Of a stretch of 15,931 nucleotides of DNA, positions 1 to 7,506 are shown one piece after another. The stretch comes from an uncultured Chthoniobacterales bacterium (lineage in GTDB: Bacteria > Verrucomicrobiota > Verrucomicrobiia > Chthoniobacterales > UBA10450), in contig CATPAW010000145.1 of assembly GCA_955652255.1 (NCBI GenBank), forward strand, positions 1 to 15,931, in the 5' to 3' direction. Every line of letters begins with the position of its first letter. Within the stretch, counting starts at the first letter, position 1. The notes under the pieces are model-generated. The model saw only the letters and a list, made by a program, of their open reading frames with translations, was not told the origin of the DNA and ran no database searches. The translations under genes were made by a program, and so were the position numbers.

Positions 1-687
1 CCGGCAAGCAATGGCTGTACTTGGGTCCTGAATGTAGCAATGACCCTGGGCGAGAGCCTCGGTTGGAAACGCACGAAATTCCACAAAATCTCGATTACCC
101 GATAACGGCCGCGCTTCGGGATAAGCCCGCCGAAAGTCTTCGCGACCGATTTTCAATCGATTGATGCGGGCATACAGAAGCGGCGGGCGGTTATTCCAAG
201 TGCACAACGCTTCGGCGGCTTCGGGTCCAAAGTTCTGTTCCCAACGTGCGACCAGAAATCGTGGATGAGAGGTGCGGATCGCCAAGGACTGCTTGCTTGC
301 TTGCGAATGCAATTCATCTTGCCGACGCGCCGCCGTCCGAAGAATTGCGTTGATCAATGCCCGACGGCTTTTCGGCGCGAGCTCGACCGTTTCGTGGACC
401 GCCGCATGCTCGGGTGTTTTGAGAAAAAAGAGCTGGTAAAGACCGAGGCGAAGAAGATCGCGAAGATCGACATCGAGGGGAGACTGGCGCAGGGAGGCGA
501 TCCAAAAATCAAGCAGCGTTGCATTGCGCAGGACGCCGTAAAACAACTCCAGAATAAAAGCGCGGTCCCGCGGATCGAGCTCCGTCTGAGCCAGCAGTTT
601 AGTGATGATCGAATCGGCGAAGCGCTTTTCGGTTCGCCACGCCCGCAGCGCTGCCAGCGCGGTCCGGCGAGCGGACGGTTGTGCCAT
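1..687 (-). CDS. rsmB: 16S rRNA m5C967 methyltransferase RsmB, N-terminal part (runs off window)
   Basis: This gene enters from the right and is cut by the window edge, leaving 229 codons. Residues 1 to about 130 look like the NusB-type RNA-binding domain that precedes the methyltransferase in RsmB, with segments such as FILELFYGVLRNATLLDFW and EHAAVHETVELA. The last visible residues, YIQDPSTAIAC, match the start of the SAM-dependent RsmB/NOP2/Sun catalytic domain; the catalytic cysteines lie outside the window. The family makes 5-methylcytosine at position 967 of 16S rRNA in the cytoplasm. I chose ATG at 687; an in-frame GTG at 699 is possible. No Shine-Dalgarno sequence is visible. It starts 23 bases after the ugd stop, so it is probably co-transcribed with ugd. 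The family call is confident; the exact target base is taken from the family. Confidence 0.86.
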   Translation of the reverse strand, partial: MAQPSARRTALAALRAWRTEKRFADSIITKLLAQTELDPRDRAFILELFYGVLRNATLLDFWIASLRQSPLDVDLRDLLRLGLYQLFFLKTPEHAAVHETVELAPKSRRALINAILRTAARRQDELHSQASKQSLAIRTSHPRFLVARWEQNFGPEAAEALCTWNNRPPLLYARINRLKIGREDFRRAYPEARPLSGNRDFVEFRAFPTEALAQGHCYIQDPSTAIACR

Positions 688-710
688 GCGCTTTGCCACG
701 GATGATGCGC

Positions 711-2024
711 TCAGTGTGGCGTGATGCTGGCGCGACCGATGGAATGATAGCGGAAGCCGAGCTGGCCCATCGTCTCGGAATCAAACAGATTTCGTCCATC
801 AAAGACGATCGGCGTAATCATTCTTTGCTTTACCAGAGCAAGATCGACATTGGCGAATTCGCTCCATTCCGTGGCAATAATCAGCGCTTCGGCGCCGTCG
901 ATCGCTTCGAGAGCAGAAGCTGCGAACGCGACGCCCTCGATGGTCTTCACCTCGCGTGCCCTTTCCATACCTTTTGGATCGTAGGCGGTGACATGCGCGC
1001 CTTCGCGCAAAAGATTGGCCACCAGCTCAATCGCGACAGAGGAACGAATATCGTCGGTGTCCGGCTTGAACGTGAGTCCCCAGACAGCAATTTTCTTTTC
1101 GCGCAGGACCCAAAGCGTTTCGCGTATGACTTTGAGAAAACGCTCTTTCTGCGCCGTGTTTATACGCTGCACTTCCTTGAGCAAATTAAACGGAACACCA
1201 AGTTGTTCGCTGATCGTGATAAATGCAGCGATGTCCTTTGGGAAACATGAGCCACCGTAGCCGATTCCAGCATTGAGAAAATCGCGACCGATCCGCCGGT
1301 CCATTCCAATTCCATCAGCGACTTTTTCGACATCGGCGCCGCTTGCCTCACAAATAGCCGAAACGGCATTAATGTAGGAAATTTTTAGCGCGAGAAACGA
1401 ATTGGCCGCGTGTTTGATAAGCTCGGCACTGTTAATATCGGTAACGAGAATCGGTGCCATGAATGGCTCGTAGACCTTCTTCATCAGGTCGATGGCGTGT
1501 TCGCTTTGAGCCCCAATGACAATCCGGTCCGGATGCATCAAATCGGCCACGGCGCAGCCTTCGCGCAAAAACTCCGGATTGCTGACCACATCAAACTTCG
1601 CGCGATGGCGATTGTAACGTTTGATGGATGTGGCGACTTTTTCACCTGTTTTCACAGGCACTGTGCTTTTATCGACAATGACGCGATAGCTGGTCAAGAC
1701 GCCTGCAATCTCGCGCGCGACCTTTTCGATGAAGCTAAGATCGACATCGCCATTCAGCTGTTGCGGAGTGGGCACGGCAATGAAAACGATCTGTGAATTT
1801 TCGACGCCTTCGCGAATGCTGCCGGTAAAACGCAAGCGATGGGCCGAAACGTTGCGATGGATCACTTCCTCGAGGCCAGGTTCATAGATCGGCACTTTGC
1901 CCGCCTGCAGTGCATCGATTTTGCGGGGATCGTTGTCGATGCACAAAACGTTATGACCGACGTCGGCAAAGCAAGCTCCGGTAACAAGGCCGACGTAACC
2001 GGAACCAATGATTGAAATGTCCAT
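711..2024 (-). CDS. ugd: UDP-glucose 6-dehydrogenase
   Basis: This 437-residue cytoplasmic enzyme oxidises UDP-glucose to UDP-glucuronate in two NAD+-dependent steps, supplying acidic sugars for LPS or capsule. The N-terminal Rossmann motif is GSGYVGL (residues 7-13). VDKSTVPVKTG (about 117-127) and NPEFLREG (149-156) are family signatures. The catalytic cysteine is Cys260 in GGSCFPKD, with Asp264 beside it, and Lys204 and Asn208 lie in ELIKHAANSF; these positions coincide with the numbering of the well-studied streptococcal enzyme. The C-terminal UDP-binding domain is complete and the length is normal. It lies 88 bases after lptD and 23 before rsmB, all on one strand, which suggests an envelope-related operon. 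No Shine-Dalgarno precedes the ATG. Some family members use UDP-ManNAc or GDP-mannose, but the motifs fit UDP-glucose best. Confidence 0.94.
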   Translation of the reverse strand: MDISIIGSGYVGLVTGACFADVGHNVLCIDNDPRKIDALQAGKVPIYEPGLEEVIHRNVSAHRLRFTGSIREGVENSQIVFIAVPTPQQLNGDVDLSFIEKVAREIAGVLTSYRVIVDKSTVPVKTGEKVATSIKRYNRHRAKFDVVSNPEFLREGCAVADLMHPDRIVIGAQSEHAIDLMKKVYEPFMAPILVTDINSAELIKHAANSFLALKISYINAVSAICEASGADVEKVADGIGMDRRIGRDFLNAGIGYGGSCFPKDIAAFITISEQLGVPFNLLKEVQRINTAQKERFLKVIRETLWVLREKKIAVWGLTFKPDTDDIRSSVAIELVANLLREGAHVTAYDPKGMERAREVKTIEGVAFAASALEAIDGAEALIIATEWSEFANVDLALVKQRMITPIVFDGRNLFDSETMGQLGFRYHSIGRASITPH

Positions 2025-2112
2025 AGCGAATGAAGTGGCACCGCGGCTCAGGCGCGATGAAGCAGTTGCCCGGCCGAGTCTGGACAGCGTAACATTCTTC
2101 GTCTTGTCTCGC

Positions 2113-4362
2113 TCATGGGCTCTGGCCTGCTCCCGCGGGATCGAAATTCAAATCGAAGCCGAATTTCGGAAATGCTTTAAGCGTGACCGTAAATAGCACG
2201 CCATATTCTTTTACACCTGCGTTGTCTCGAATCACGGCGCCGAATGAGGCCACCCAGTTTGTTAGATCGCGATACACAGAGTAACGCTGTTGCTCAAGAA
2301 TTCCGGTTGCCTCTTCGTACACCTCCTGGACGCCTAGGCCCCAGTTTTCGTCGAGGCGATAATATCCGCCGACGACGAACAAGCTGCTGTCCAGGAAGGA
2401 AGGGTTATTATTCAAATAGCGATGCCCAGCGTTCAATTGCAAATTCGCCATCGGTTGCACAGTCACGCTCGTATCGACTTCCGTAAAACCCTTGTCGAAA
2501 GCCGGAATTTGAGAGTTGACCGTGAACGCGACCCACGGCACCGGCGAGAAGCGAATATTGTTAAAAAAGTTAGAATATGGCGTGCGATCGTACGGGTTGT
2601 CGAAGTTCACATCAAAAAAAGTATCGAGCTCGAACCAGGTGGTCGTCGAGTCATCGCGCCGCGTCTCAAGACGGTTCCGAACGCCGAGGCGCCAGACCGT
2701 CCAATTATCGATTGAATCGATCGAAGTGAATTGTGGGAAATCGATTGGGCGAAGTTGGGTGGAAGGTTCAAATCGATCGAACTGGAGAATGGAGGCCGGG
2801 TCGGCGCCGCCATTGGCTACGTAAGAGAAGTTCGTGAATGGCTGGATCACGTGGAGAAGTCCATCGAGACCAAGCGCCCGGCTTTGTACATCCTCCCAAT
2901 CGCGCGAGATTTTAAAAGATGCTTCTGCTCCGGCGTCAAAGACCGTCCGGAAGGTGTCGCCCCCAAAAACAATTGGTTTCGCTAGGGTCGGATCTGGCAG
3001 AAGGAAATCTGGGACGAACGGATTTGAGCTTGGCCCGAAGACTGTTTTTCCGAGGTCGCGGGTTTGGGTATAATATGTGCCTCGGAAACCGATGCGCGGC
3101 ACGATGGAAAGCCAGCCAAAGTAAGTGTTCGGATAAAGGAGCTGGTGGAAAGTATCGAAACGAGTGGCATCGTAACTTTCAAAGCCCGAACCGACGGGAA
3201 ATTCTCGTCGCAGGTCAGCAAATCCGCTTTCGCCTTCGTAGAAAATAGGCCCACCAAAAAGCGCGTGCCGCTTGATGTCCAGAACCACTTCCGGCAAACG
3301 TTCTGTTTGCTCAAAGAAATTGTTTGCCTGAAAACGCGCGATCGCGGTCAGCGTGTAAAATGGGTCGGTCTTGGCTAACGCGACCACATTATCGGGAACA
3401 GGGTTGATGCGGAACTCATTCTGGTAAAAATCCTGCATCACAAAGGCGTCGCTCAGCTTGGTCATGTCAACGATGCCGTAGATGTCATCGGTGAACTCCG
3501 TGTGGTCCTCCAGGCTAACCCGGTATCGCCCGGTCGGAACTGCGCCACGCGGCAGGTCCGTTCGATTCAGCAGTGGATTTTGATCCTGTAGATAATAGGT
3601 CTTGAGCTTGGCCCAGCTGCTGTTGTCTTTGCCATAATCGATGTCCGATTCAAACCCGATGGCCACGCCGCGCCGGCCCCGAAAGTCTAGCCGAACCCGG
3701 CCTTTGATGTTCTCACGGATCGGGAACGTCACTTGAGTGAGGAGCGATGGCCCCCATGAGCTCAAAAACGCTGGTGAGACCGTAAAGCTGAACGCGTCAC
3801 TGAGCGATTGGTACAAATAAGGCCACCAAAAGATGGGCACGTCGCCAACGTAGAAGGTCACATTTTGAAAAACGACACGGTCTTTCTCGTAAACGCGAAT
3901 CGTCCGCGCCCGAAGATGGAAATTCGCATTCGGAGAATCGTGCGTGGTGAAGGTTCCATTCTCTACCCGGTAGCCGTTCTCGGAAATTTCGGTCACATTT
4001 TGACCGCTTACAAAGTATGGATCCGATTCGGTTCGCATGTTGGTCGCGCGAATCTGTTTTGTGTCGATGTTGTAAACGCCGCTCTCGGCTAGGTAAAGAT
4101 CGACATCGCGATAGATTCGCACATGGCCTTCCGCCTGCACTTCGTGTGTGCGGGAATTGTACTGCGCATAATCGGCATAGATGTCTGTGTCGCCGACGTG
4201 AATGGCGACATTGTCTCGCGCTGTGGCCAGCCCATCCTCATAGCTGGTTTCGCCGGTGGACGTGATCTCGATTGGTGAATTTTCCGGAGTCTTGATTGCT
4301 CCCTTGGCCAAACCAGCTGCCAAAAAAAGGAGTGCAAGGAACAAACGAGCCGGCATTCGCAT
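2113..4362 (-). CDS. lptD: LPS-assembly outer-membrane protein LptD (OstA/Imp)
   Basis: LptD is the outer-membrane beta-barrel that, with lipoprotein LptE, inserts lipopolysaccharide into the outer leaflet. The frame is open up to an ATG at 4461, but a hydrophobic signal peptide (ARLFLALLFLAAGLA) begins two residues after the ATG at 4362, so I start there, giving 749 residues. The periplasmic LptA-like beta-jellyroll (OstA domain) follows the signal, with repeats like YEDGLATARDNVAIHVGD and VQAEGHVRIYRD. The segment VPIFWWPYLYQSLSD is typical of the entry to the barrel, and the rest alternates polar and aromatic residues as in a 26-strand barrel. I see no cysteine in the predicted protein, so the two inter-domain disulfides of the E. 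coli protein cannot form. It follows the ketosynthase-like pair and precedes ugd. The length is in the family range. Confidence 0.9.
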   Translation of the reverse strand: MRMPARLFLALLFLAAGLAKGAIKTPENSPIEITSTGETSYEDGLATARDNVAIHVGDTDIYADYAQYNSRTHEVQAEGHVRIYRDVDLYLAESGVYNIDTKQIRATNMRTESDPYFVSGQNVTEISENGYRVENGTFTTHDSPNANFHLRARTIRVYEKDRVVFQNVTFYVGDVPIFWWPYLYQSLSDAFSFTVSPAFLSSWGPSLLTQVTFPIRENIKGRVRLDFRGRRGVAIGFESDIDYGKDNSSWAKLKTYYLQDQNPLLNRTDLPRGAVPTGRYRVSLEDHTEFTDDIYGIVDMTKLSDAFVMQDFYQNEFRINPVPDNVVALAKTDPFYTLTAIARFQANNFFEQTERLPEVVLDIKRHALFGGPIFYEGESGFADLRREFPVGSGFESYDATRFDTFHQLLYPNTYFGWLSIVPRIGFRGTYYTQTRDLGKTVFGPSSNPFVPDFLLPDPTLAKPIVFGGDTFRTVFDAGAEASFKISRDWEDVQSRALGLDGLLHVIQPFTNFSYVANGGADPASILQFDRFEPSTQLRPIDFPQFTSIDSIDNWTVWRLGVRNRLETRRDDSTTTWFELDTFFDVNFDNPYDRTPYSNFFNNIRFSPVPWVAFTVNSQIPAFDKGFTEVDTSVTVQPMANLQLNAGHRYLNNNPSFLDSSLFVVGGYYRLDENWGLGVQEVYEEATGILEQQRYSVYRDLTNWVASFGAVIRDNAGVKEYGVLFTVTLKAFPKFGFDLNFDPAGAGQSP

Positions 4363-4390
4363 GGCGGACGCCGAAGGTAGCGGAGCAAGA

Positions 4391-4447
4391 GGCTCTTGCA
4401 AAGCCAAAAACCGGATGCGAGTGAGGCCGCTCATTTGCAAAAGAGCC
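4391..4447 (-). promoter_or_regulatory. Inverted repeats in the lptD leader, possible alternative hairpins
   Basis: Between the dead-ketosynthase stop and the likely lptD start, the minus strand carries GGCTCTTTTGCAAA (4447-4434), then after 31 bases TTTGCAAGAGCC (4402-4391). The arms can form a 12-pair stem with a two-base bulge. The second arm also begins a short local hairpin with the sequence just after it (GCAAG, loop AGCCT, CTTGC), so the two structures exclude each other. There is no T-run as in a standard intrinsic terminator. This could tune lptD expression or be chance. That the region is noncoding rests on placing the lptD start at 4362. Confidence 0.35.
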
Positions 4448-4476
4448 TGTTTTGTCAACAAACCACGTGATCGATT

Positions 4477-5610
4477 TCAGCCATCCAAGGCGAGACGTAG
4501 CCCGGCGATTTGCTGATTTAGCCCGCAGCTCAAGACGATCGCGGCACGTGCCCTCCGCACGCTCATACGCAAAGCTGGAATTTGTAACCGAATTTTGGCA
4601 GGCGCGTGAAGCAATGGGGGCAGTTCTTCGTGCCGTAGAGCCTGGCTTGCCACGATGATCTGCCACAAGCCGCCGGCCCCGACACTTTCACCGAGCGCTG
4701 GTTTCACCGTGTAGACGAGCGCCTCCGGGACCAACCTCGACAGCGCGCGGTATTCCGCTTGATCGACAAATGTGCCGTTCGCGCTCGCAATGACAAAGTC
4801 GTTTTCAGCTTCAATGAGCTCGGAAAGGATTTGTTTCAAAACTGTTTCCGCGTCAGCGCGCTTGCGGTAGTAGCGGCAGGCATGAGTACTCTCGATCTTC
4901 AGTGGCCCTCCGCGTGCCAGCAGGATTGCTCCGGCTCCTTCGCTCAAAATCATCCCTTTCGCGATTTCGCTGAAGGGTTCGACCGGAGCTTCCGAACGGA
5001 GAAGACGCCACCGGCGATACGCGTCGCAAAGGAGCCAGTCGACTTCTTCCGCGCCGACGACAAGGCAATAGTCGATCGCATCATTTGTCATTACCTCGTC
5101 GGCCATTCTCATCGCCAGAAGCCCGACGGCCCCATCACCCACCAACGTGTAAGTGGCGCCCGTAATGCCAAGAATGGCCGCAAGGTGACTTGCGGGCGCG
5201 TTAAAAACCGTCTCGGGAAACAAGAGTGGACTGGCTGCTTGCGGACCCGATTCAACGATGTCGCGGTAAAAACGTCTCGTGTAGATCACGCCGCCATTCG
5301 AGATTGCGAAGATGAGCGCCGTTCGCTCGGCAATCTTTAAATCGAGTTTCACGCGTGCGTTGGCCAGTGCTTCCAAACCGGCCGCCGCGGCAAAGCGCGA
5401 AATCAAACTGACACGGCGCAGGCGCGGGTGCGGCGCCAGACTGGCTAACGCAGACTCCGGCACTCGAAAAACCGTGTAAGATTGACCATCACATTGCCCG
5501 GCAATCTTTTCGGCGTGCGCCTCGTCGCCGCGCCGCAAACGGTCCCACACAAGATCAGCACCGGCTCCCAATGGTGTAATCCACCCCATGCCGGCGATAC
5601 TCAGGCTCAT
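4477..5610 (-). CDS. Ketosynthase-fold protein lacking the catalytic triad (chain-length-factor-like)
   Basis: A 377-residue thiolase-fold protein recognisable as a beta-ketoacyl synthase by its N-terminal IAGMGWITPLG and by the layout of later motifs. All three catalytic positions are changed. The nucleophile cysteine aligns with Gly160 (LVGDGAVGLLA), the first histidine with Asn278 (SANGTFVDQ instead of NAHGTxTxxND) and the second with Glu308 (KPALGESVGAGG instead of GHxxGAAG). The C-terminal glycine loop is also degenerate. The reading frame is intact, so this looks like a maintained partner protein rather than a decayed copy. Its ATG overlaps the stop of the active ketosynthase by 4 bases, which implies translational coupling and probably a heterodimer like KS-alpha/KS-beta (chain length factor) of type II polyketide or aryl-polyene systems. 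The product is unknown. The fold call is strong; the role is inference. Confidence 0.8.
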   Translation of the reverse strand: MSLSIAGMGWITPLGAGADLVWDRLRRGDEAHAEKIAGQCDGQSYTVFRVPESALASLAPHPRLRRVSLISRFAAAAGLEALANARVKLDLKIAERTALIFAISNGGVIYTRRFYRDIVESGPQAASPLLFPETVFNAPASHLAAILGITGATYTLVGDGAVGLLAMRMADEVMTNDAIDYCLVVGAEEVDWLLCDAYRRWRLLRSEAPVEPFSEIAKGMILSEGAGAILLARGGPLKIESTHACRYYRKRADAETVLKQILSELIEAENDFVIASANGTFVDQAEYRALSRLVPEALVYTVKPALGESVGAGGLWQIIVASQALRHEELPPLLHAPAKIRLQIPALRMSVRRARAAIVLSCGLNQQIAGLRLALDG

Positions 5611-6830
5611 GTCTTGAATTGCTGCATCACAATGGAAGCGTTCGTGCCGCCGAAACCGAACGAGTTCGAAAGAACTGTGCGCACAGACGCAGGCCGCGAT
5701 TCATTCGCGACAATGTTTAGATCGGCATCTTCATCTGGAGCGCGGAAATTGATGTTTGGAGGGAGAAATTGATGCTGGAGCGCGAGCAGGCAAACAATGG
5801 CCTCGACCGCGCCCGCCGCGCCTAACGAGTGGCCCATCATGCTTTTGGTCGAACTTACCGGGACTCGACCGAACAACTGGCCAATTGCTTTGCCCTCGGT
5901 TGCGTCGTTGAACGGAGTAGCTGTTCCATGTGCGTTGATGTAATCGACCGCGTCGGCCGCGAGCCGCGCGCTCTCGAGAGCCCGCTCCATCGCTTGCCGC
6001 GCTCCACTTCCGGAAGGATTCGGTTGCGTGAGGTGGAAGTTATCCGTCGAAATACCGTAGCCGATTATTTCTGCGAGGATTGCCGCACCGCGTGCGCGGG
6101 CGGCCTCGAAATTTTCCAAAGCGAGAATCGCGGCACCTTCTCCAAGGACCATCCCGGTACGATGCCGATCGAACGGGCGACATTTCTCTGGCGTTGAAGC
6201 TTGCAGCGAATCAAAGCCGACAAAAACCAATTCGGAGAGCGCGTCATAACCACCAGTCAGGACGCGCTGATAACGCCCCGAACGGACGCAGTCGAAGGCG
6301 TGGCCGATGGCGTTTGTGCCGGAAGCACAGGCGTTGGCAATCACTTCGCAAGGCGCGGATATGCCAAATGCTTCCTGCGCATCAATCACCGCCTTTTGCG
6401 GTGGATAATTTGCAATCCATGTAGGAGAGCGGCGTAAATCGTCATGTCGATGTAACGCTCTGTAATAATCCTCCCCGTAGCTCATGCCGCCGCTTGTCGT
6501 CCCCACGACGGTTAAATCCGGCTTGAATTGTCGATCTTGCGTGAGCGCTTCCTGTAAAGCCGCAATCATCATGTGCGAGGCGCGATGCAGACGTTGTCCG
6601 CGCCGTCCATTCCGCTCGACGACCACGCGTTCATCCGGGACTTGGCCGGCAGTTTTGCATCGGCATCGATCCACGGAGAATCTTGTGACCGGCGTGATGC
6701 AGTCGCGCGCTGCCTGCAGCGACGCGAGCGTCTCAGCCAATCCGCAACCGAGCGGGCTGATTATCCCTGCGGCTATAACCGCAACGCGGGCCGGACCACT
6801 TTTTCCGTTTAACGCGGTGGATCTCGTCAT
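5607..6830 (-). CDS. Beta-ketoacyl-ACP synthase, FabF-like (KS-alpha)
   Basis: A 407-residue condensing enzyme that joins malonyl-ACP to an acyl chain by decarboxylative Claisen condensation. The complete KAS II triad is present: Cys168 in NACASGTNAIG, His301 in INAHGTATPFND and His334 in MMGHSLGAAGAVEA. The conserved C-terminal loop NSFGFGGTNAS (389-399) is intact. The start at 6830 gives a short extension before the usual RVAVIAAGIISPLG. It heads the minus-strand block; its stop overlaps the start of a catalytically dead homologue in an ATGA arrangement, so the two are probably made in equal amounts. The 183-base gap upstream separates it from the divergent RRM gene and contains no acyl carrier protein. 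It could be the housekeeping FabF, but the dead partner points to a specialised acyl or polyene chain. I therefore give no gene symbol. Confidence 0.9.
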   Translation of the reverse strand: MTRSTALNGKSGPARVAVIAAGIISPLGCGLAETLASLQAARDCITPVTRFSVDRCRCKTAGQVPDERVVVERNGRRGQRLHRASHMMIAALQEALTQDRQFKPDLTVVGTTSGGMSYGEDYYRALHRHDDLRRSPTWIANYPPQKAVIDAQEAFGISAPCEVIANACASGTNAIGHAFDCVRSGRYQRVLTGGYDALSELVFVGFDSLQASTPEKCRPFDRHRTGMVLGEGAAILALENFEAARARGAAILAEIIGYGISTDNFHLTQPNPSGSGARQAMERALESARLAADAVDYINAHGTATPFNDATEGKAIGQLFGRVPVSSTKSMMGHSLGAAGAVEAIVCLLALQHQFLPPNINFRAPDEDADLNIVANESRPASVRTVLSNSFGFGGTNASIVMQQFKT

Positions 6831-6939
6831 TTTAATATCGCCAATTGACCCTCGATTTGATGTTGCTTTCTGAAAAAAGGCACTTTACTAATGAGGCCGA
6901 AACGGAAACGGAGCTCGGAAGTTGGTGGATTGTCAGTTG

Positions 6940-7012
6940 GAGTTTATTCAGTGGCGATTTGAAATCCGATAAGCGGGAACAGTGACCTAGCGGCGTTTTC
7001 CACAATAAACTC
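6940..7012 (+). promoter_or_regulatory. Inverted repeat in the leader of the RRM gene, reaching the start codon
   Basis: GAGTTTATT at 6940-6948 is the exact complement of AATAAACTC at 7004-7012, which ends one base before the ATG at 7014. If transcription starts upstream of 6940, the mRNA could fold so that the bases just before the start codon are paired. A flanking GTG / CAC (6951-6953 and 7001-7003) could extend the stem past a two-base bulge. No Shine-Dalgarno is present. A temperature-sensitive or helicase-sensitive switch is possible, but the transcription start is unknown. Confidence 0.35.
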
Positions 7013-7013
7013 A

Positions 7014-7367
7014 ATGGGAACTAAATTATACGTAGGAAATCTTTCCTTCAACACGACCGAAAACGAGCTGCAGGAGCTTTTCTCCCAGGCCGGCACAGTG
7101 CAGGAAGTGACGCTCATGCAAGACAAATTCACAGGCAAATCCCGCGGATTTGCGTTTGTGACAATGGGCTCCGAACAAGAAGCTCAAAACGCCATCACTC
7201 AAGTTAACGGCAAAACGGTAGACGGCCGAGCTTTGACCGTGAACGAAGCCCGGCCCCGTGAGCCTCGCCCGCCGGGCGGTGGCGGCGGCGGTGGACGCGG
7301 TGGTTATGGTGGTGGAGGGGGCTACGGCGGCGGGCGCCGCGACGGCGGGCAAAGGCGCGGCCACTAA
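7014..7367 (+). CDS. Glycine-rich RRM RNA-binding protein
   Basis: A 117-residue protein with one RNA-recognition motif and a glycine-rich tail. RNP2 is LYVGNL (residues 5-10) and RNP1 is KSRGFAFV (42-49), with the conserved aromatic residues (Tyr6, Phe46, Phe48) that stack on RNA bases. The RRM ends near residue 80 (TVNEARPREP), followed by an arginine/glycine/tyrosine tail (GGGG, GGYGGG repeats) like that of cyanobacterial Rbp and plant cold-induced GRPs. Such proteins bind single-stranded RNA in the cytoplasm, and several are cold-induced; a role here as an RNA chaperone is inference. The gene diverges from the ketosynthase gene across a 183-base gap. It lacks a Shine-Dalgarno, and its start region could be paired with an upstream complementary sequence. 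Confidence 0.93.
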   Translation: MGTKLYVGNLSFNTTENELQELFSQAGTVQEVTLMQDKFTGKSRGFAFVTMGSEQEAQNAITQVNGKTVDGRALTVNEARPREPRPPGGGGGGGRGGYGGGGGYGGGRRDGGQRRGH

Positions 7368-7489
7368 GCCAAGAATTTCGGCGAGCGCTTGGGTCAAAGA
7401 TCAGGCGCTAATTTCCAGGAAATGGGTTCACCACGGCTGTGATAGACTCGGCGTGCGAATCACTTTTTGATGGCAACCGAACAAAACAG

Positions 7490-7495
7490 AAGGAG
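7490..7495 (+). promoter_or_regulatory. Strong Shine-Dalgarno before the glycine-zipper gene
   Basis: AAGGAG ends 11 bases before the ATG at 7507. It is the only well-spaced, strong Shine-Dalgarno I find in the window, and it fixes both the start and the strand of a gene whose composition also leaves a long open frame on the opposite strand. Confidence 0.6.
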
Positions 7496-7506
7496 CTCTG
7501 CGATCT

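Noticed and set aside
681..1250. A 189-codon plus-strand open frame
   Set aside because: It lies wholly antisense to ugd and rsmB, whose motifs are unmistakable, and its translation has no recognisable domain; it is a composition shadow.
2050..2118. A 22-codon minus-strand open frame overlapping the lptD stop by an ATGA
   Set aside because: Too short, arginine-rich and without recognisable features; the overlap is probably chance.
4363..4461. An N-terminal extension of LptD by 33 residues
   Set aside because: The signal peptide begins at the later ATG, and the extension contains inverted repeats that look like leader RNA.
4459..4475. A parS-like or E-box-like CACGTG palindrome near the ketosynthase stop
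   Set aside because: The flanks do not match the parS consensus; similar isolated CACGTG cores elsewhere in the window also fail.
4759..5340. A 193-codon plus-strand open frame
   Set aside because: It is antisense to the intact ketosynthase-fold gene and shows no motif or start signal.
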